Shown here: in pieces, positions 22,501 through 22,669 of the stretch
Numbering within the stretch: position 1 is the first letter of the stretch
Layout: each line of letters begins with the position of its first letter
Assembly: GCA_947478535.1 (NCBI GenBank)
Contig: CANJXD010000023.1
Coordinates: 1 to 22,669, forward strand
DNA length: 22,669 nt
Direction of reading: 5' to 3'
DNA from: Acetobacteraceae bacterium
Lineage (GTDB): Bacteria; Pseudomonadota; Alphaproteobacteria; Acetobacterales; Acetobacteraceae
Notes under the pieces: model-generated
Seen by the model: the letters and a program-made list of their open reading frames with translations, nothing else
Databases searched by the model: none
Told to the model about the DNA's origin: nothing
Position numbers and translations under genes: made by a program

Positions 22501-22669
22501 CACGCGCTCCGGCGATTCCGGCATCGACAAGCTGACCGAATCGCACGCCGGCGCCGAGGGCAGTCTTGCTGTGCCGGGTGTTGGCGGGCGTCTCACGGCT
22601 CGGGTCAGCGCGGTGAACCTTGATACCGGGAACCTCGCGCCGAATATCGGCTCGATGCGCCGCTTCGGC
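19538..22669 (+). CDS. bcsC: Cellulose synthase outer-membrane subunit BcsC (TPR and beta-barrel, C-terminus beyond the window)
   Basis: An open frame of 1044 codons runs to the last base without a stop. ATG 19538 overlaps the bcsAB stop (ATGA). Residues 1-36 are a signal peptide (core LLGSALVAVGLLGVPAF, cleavage after AMA). Residues ~37-865 are TPR-like helix pairs typical of BcsC (LIDQANYWKLQNRPDQVIRT, GWREARDGIGQLARRAPNN). A run of nine glycines (371-379) separates two TPR blocks. Residues ~865-960 form a Gln/Pro/Met-rich linker. From ~963 (GEITRQLQEVREESAPRFSP) the BcsC barrel domain begins, and ~300 more residues would be expected. The TPR part scaffolds the periplasmic complex and the 16-strand barrel lets the glucan out. 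Komagataeibacter operons continue with bcsD and a beta-glucosidase, which would lie just beyond the window. A 1019-codon frame on the other strand is a GC-driven shadow. Confidence 0.95.
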   Translation, partial: MIPLPETTTRRFRSRLLGSALVAVGLLGVPAFGPAMAQDRGIAALIDQANYWKLQNRPDQVIRTLERVLQSDARNADALSGIAEAQAQLGNTAQAQEALSRLRATAPADPRTVQADVAVRTSTVDAAALAQARQLGQAGRNAEAVERYRQIFGGGPIPDSFALEYYQTMAGTEGGWREARDGIGQLARRAPNNTAVQLANAQILTYREETRGQGIDNLRRLSGQPGSEQSATAAWRQALTWLGEGPDSVRPLEGYLQQFPNDAEMQRRLELARNPPQIPGDDAGNNRVAAWRDFNAGRLRPAEERFNAVLALDPNDADGLGGLGLIRLRQGRQADARRLLQQAIDADPSRRAAWERALQGASQRGGPAGPGGGGGGGGGAPGPDIQTARNMVDAGNIAQAEQLLTRIAARNGGDRPDADALLGDIALRQGNAAVAEQRYRAALARRSNFGAAMSGLANALSAQGKFAEAEEAYRRIGGTAAPQIRSDALRAEAQRTDDPEAAAALLRAAVQNDPNNPWPRLDLARLMIRNGRGAEARQMMDGTVASRATPDTIHAAALFANEQNRPADAVRLLERIPNGVRTQDQTRMLASARVQAEVRGAASLATQGRRQEARQRLLMIAARPDPTGEAGPAAVRALNAMNDPRGAQEAARLYALNSRAQQPQTQLAAAGALMEAGLDQEAAIRAQQIDASRLSSEQRRQANNISAGLSIRAADQLNRAGDQATAFEVLSPALRSDPANPAANLALARLYQGARDPEQAGRIAEAVLSRNPRDTDARQAAVDSAISSRDWGKAEALISEGRALMPSDPRIPLLEARLARAWGDQRRAQAALQQAAQLRRQQIGLDTTQTPVGLLGGGSSAQLAPQVQQPAQPGYENPFRRVPLSGQDLSPAQLQVLQAQQAAIARQQMAQPQFNQPGQFQAAQPQMGQPSMGQPPMGQPMQGLQFAQAQLPNQSSQPSDPLLGEITRQLQEVREESAPRFSPAFGMRTRSGDSGIDKLTESHAGAEGSLAVPGVGGRLTARVSAVNLDTGNLAPNIGSMRRFG
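22316..22360 (+). repeat. Three 15-bp tandem repeats encoding MGQPx in the BcsC linker
   Basis: Units at 22316-22330, 22331-22345 and 22346-22360 encode MGQPS, MGQPP and MGQPM. They lie in the Gln/Pro/Met-rich linker between the TPR superhelix and the barrel of BcsC. Such short repeats tend to change in number by slippage. Confidence 0.8.

Noticed and set aside
19487..22546. A 1019-codon open frame on the minus strand opposite bcsC
   Set aside because: The plus strand encodes BcsC with signal peptide, TPR repeats and barrel. The reverse frame is the usual high-GC shadow, with no recognisable domains.

Overview
The window is high-GC DNA (roughly two thirds G+C or more by eye) from an alphaproteobacterium. 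The best guess is a Roseomonas-like member of the Acetobacteraceae. This rests on the GC content, a pcrA/uvrD-prmA pair joined by a one-base overlap, a DUF1127 gene, an aminopeptidase P of the three-domain type, and a cellulose operon in which bcsA and bcsB are fused and a proline-rich gene follows bcsZ, as in Komagataeibacter. The taxonomic call is inference.

Region 1 (2-3462) is the 3' part of a large secreted-protein gene. It has tandem SdrD-like B domains, then two blocks of RTX calcium-binding nonapeptide repeats, then a C-terminus that looks like a type I secretion signal. Its reading frame is broken near 391-441. Region 2 (3463-5028) holds two minus-strand genes, a small one-helix membrane protein and a BASS-like transporter. 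The small gene converges on the RTX gene, and two copies of a near-perfect hairpin lie at the junction.

Region 3 (5029-8662) is a tightly packed plus-strand operon: an exported pentapeptide-repeat protein, a UvrD/PcrA helicase and a PrmA-type methyltransferase. It ends at a strong hairpin facing a minus-strand DUF1127 gene (8770-9150). That gene is divergent from a plus-strand Xaa-Pro aminopeptidase (9329-11122). The 178 bases between them contain inverted repeats.

Region 4 (11267-22669, running off the window) is a cellulose synthesis operon: bcsZ (GH8 endoglucanase), a Pro/Ala/Trp-rich protein in the place of Komagataeibacter ccpAx/bcsH, bcsQ (MinD-like ATPase), a bcsA-bcsB fusion of 1615 residues, and bcsC (outer-membrane secretin, incomplete). 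The last three genes are joined by ATGA overlaps. A 45-base AT-rich island precedes bcsZ. Together these genes would polymerise UDP-glucose at the inner membrane under c-di-GMP control, trim the glucan in the periplasm and export it.

I see no tRNA, rRNA, CRISPR array, insertion sequence or phage gene. No gene-free stretch exceeds about 180 bases. The most interesting part is the hybrid cellulose operon: a CcpAx-like protein together with BcsQ, and a fused BcsAB with what looks like an internal signal peptide between its halves.
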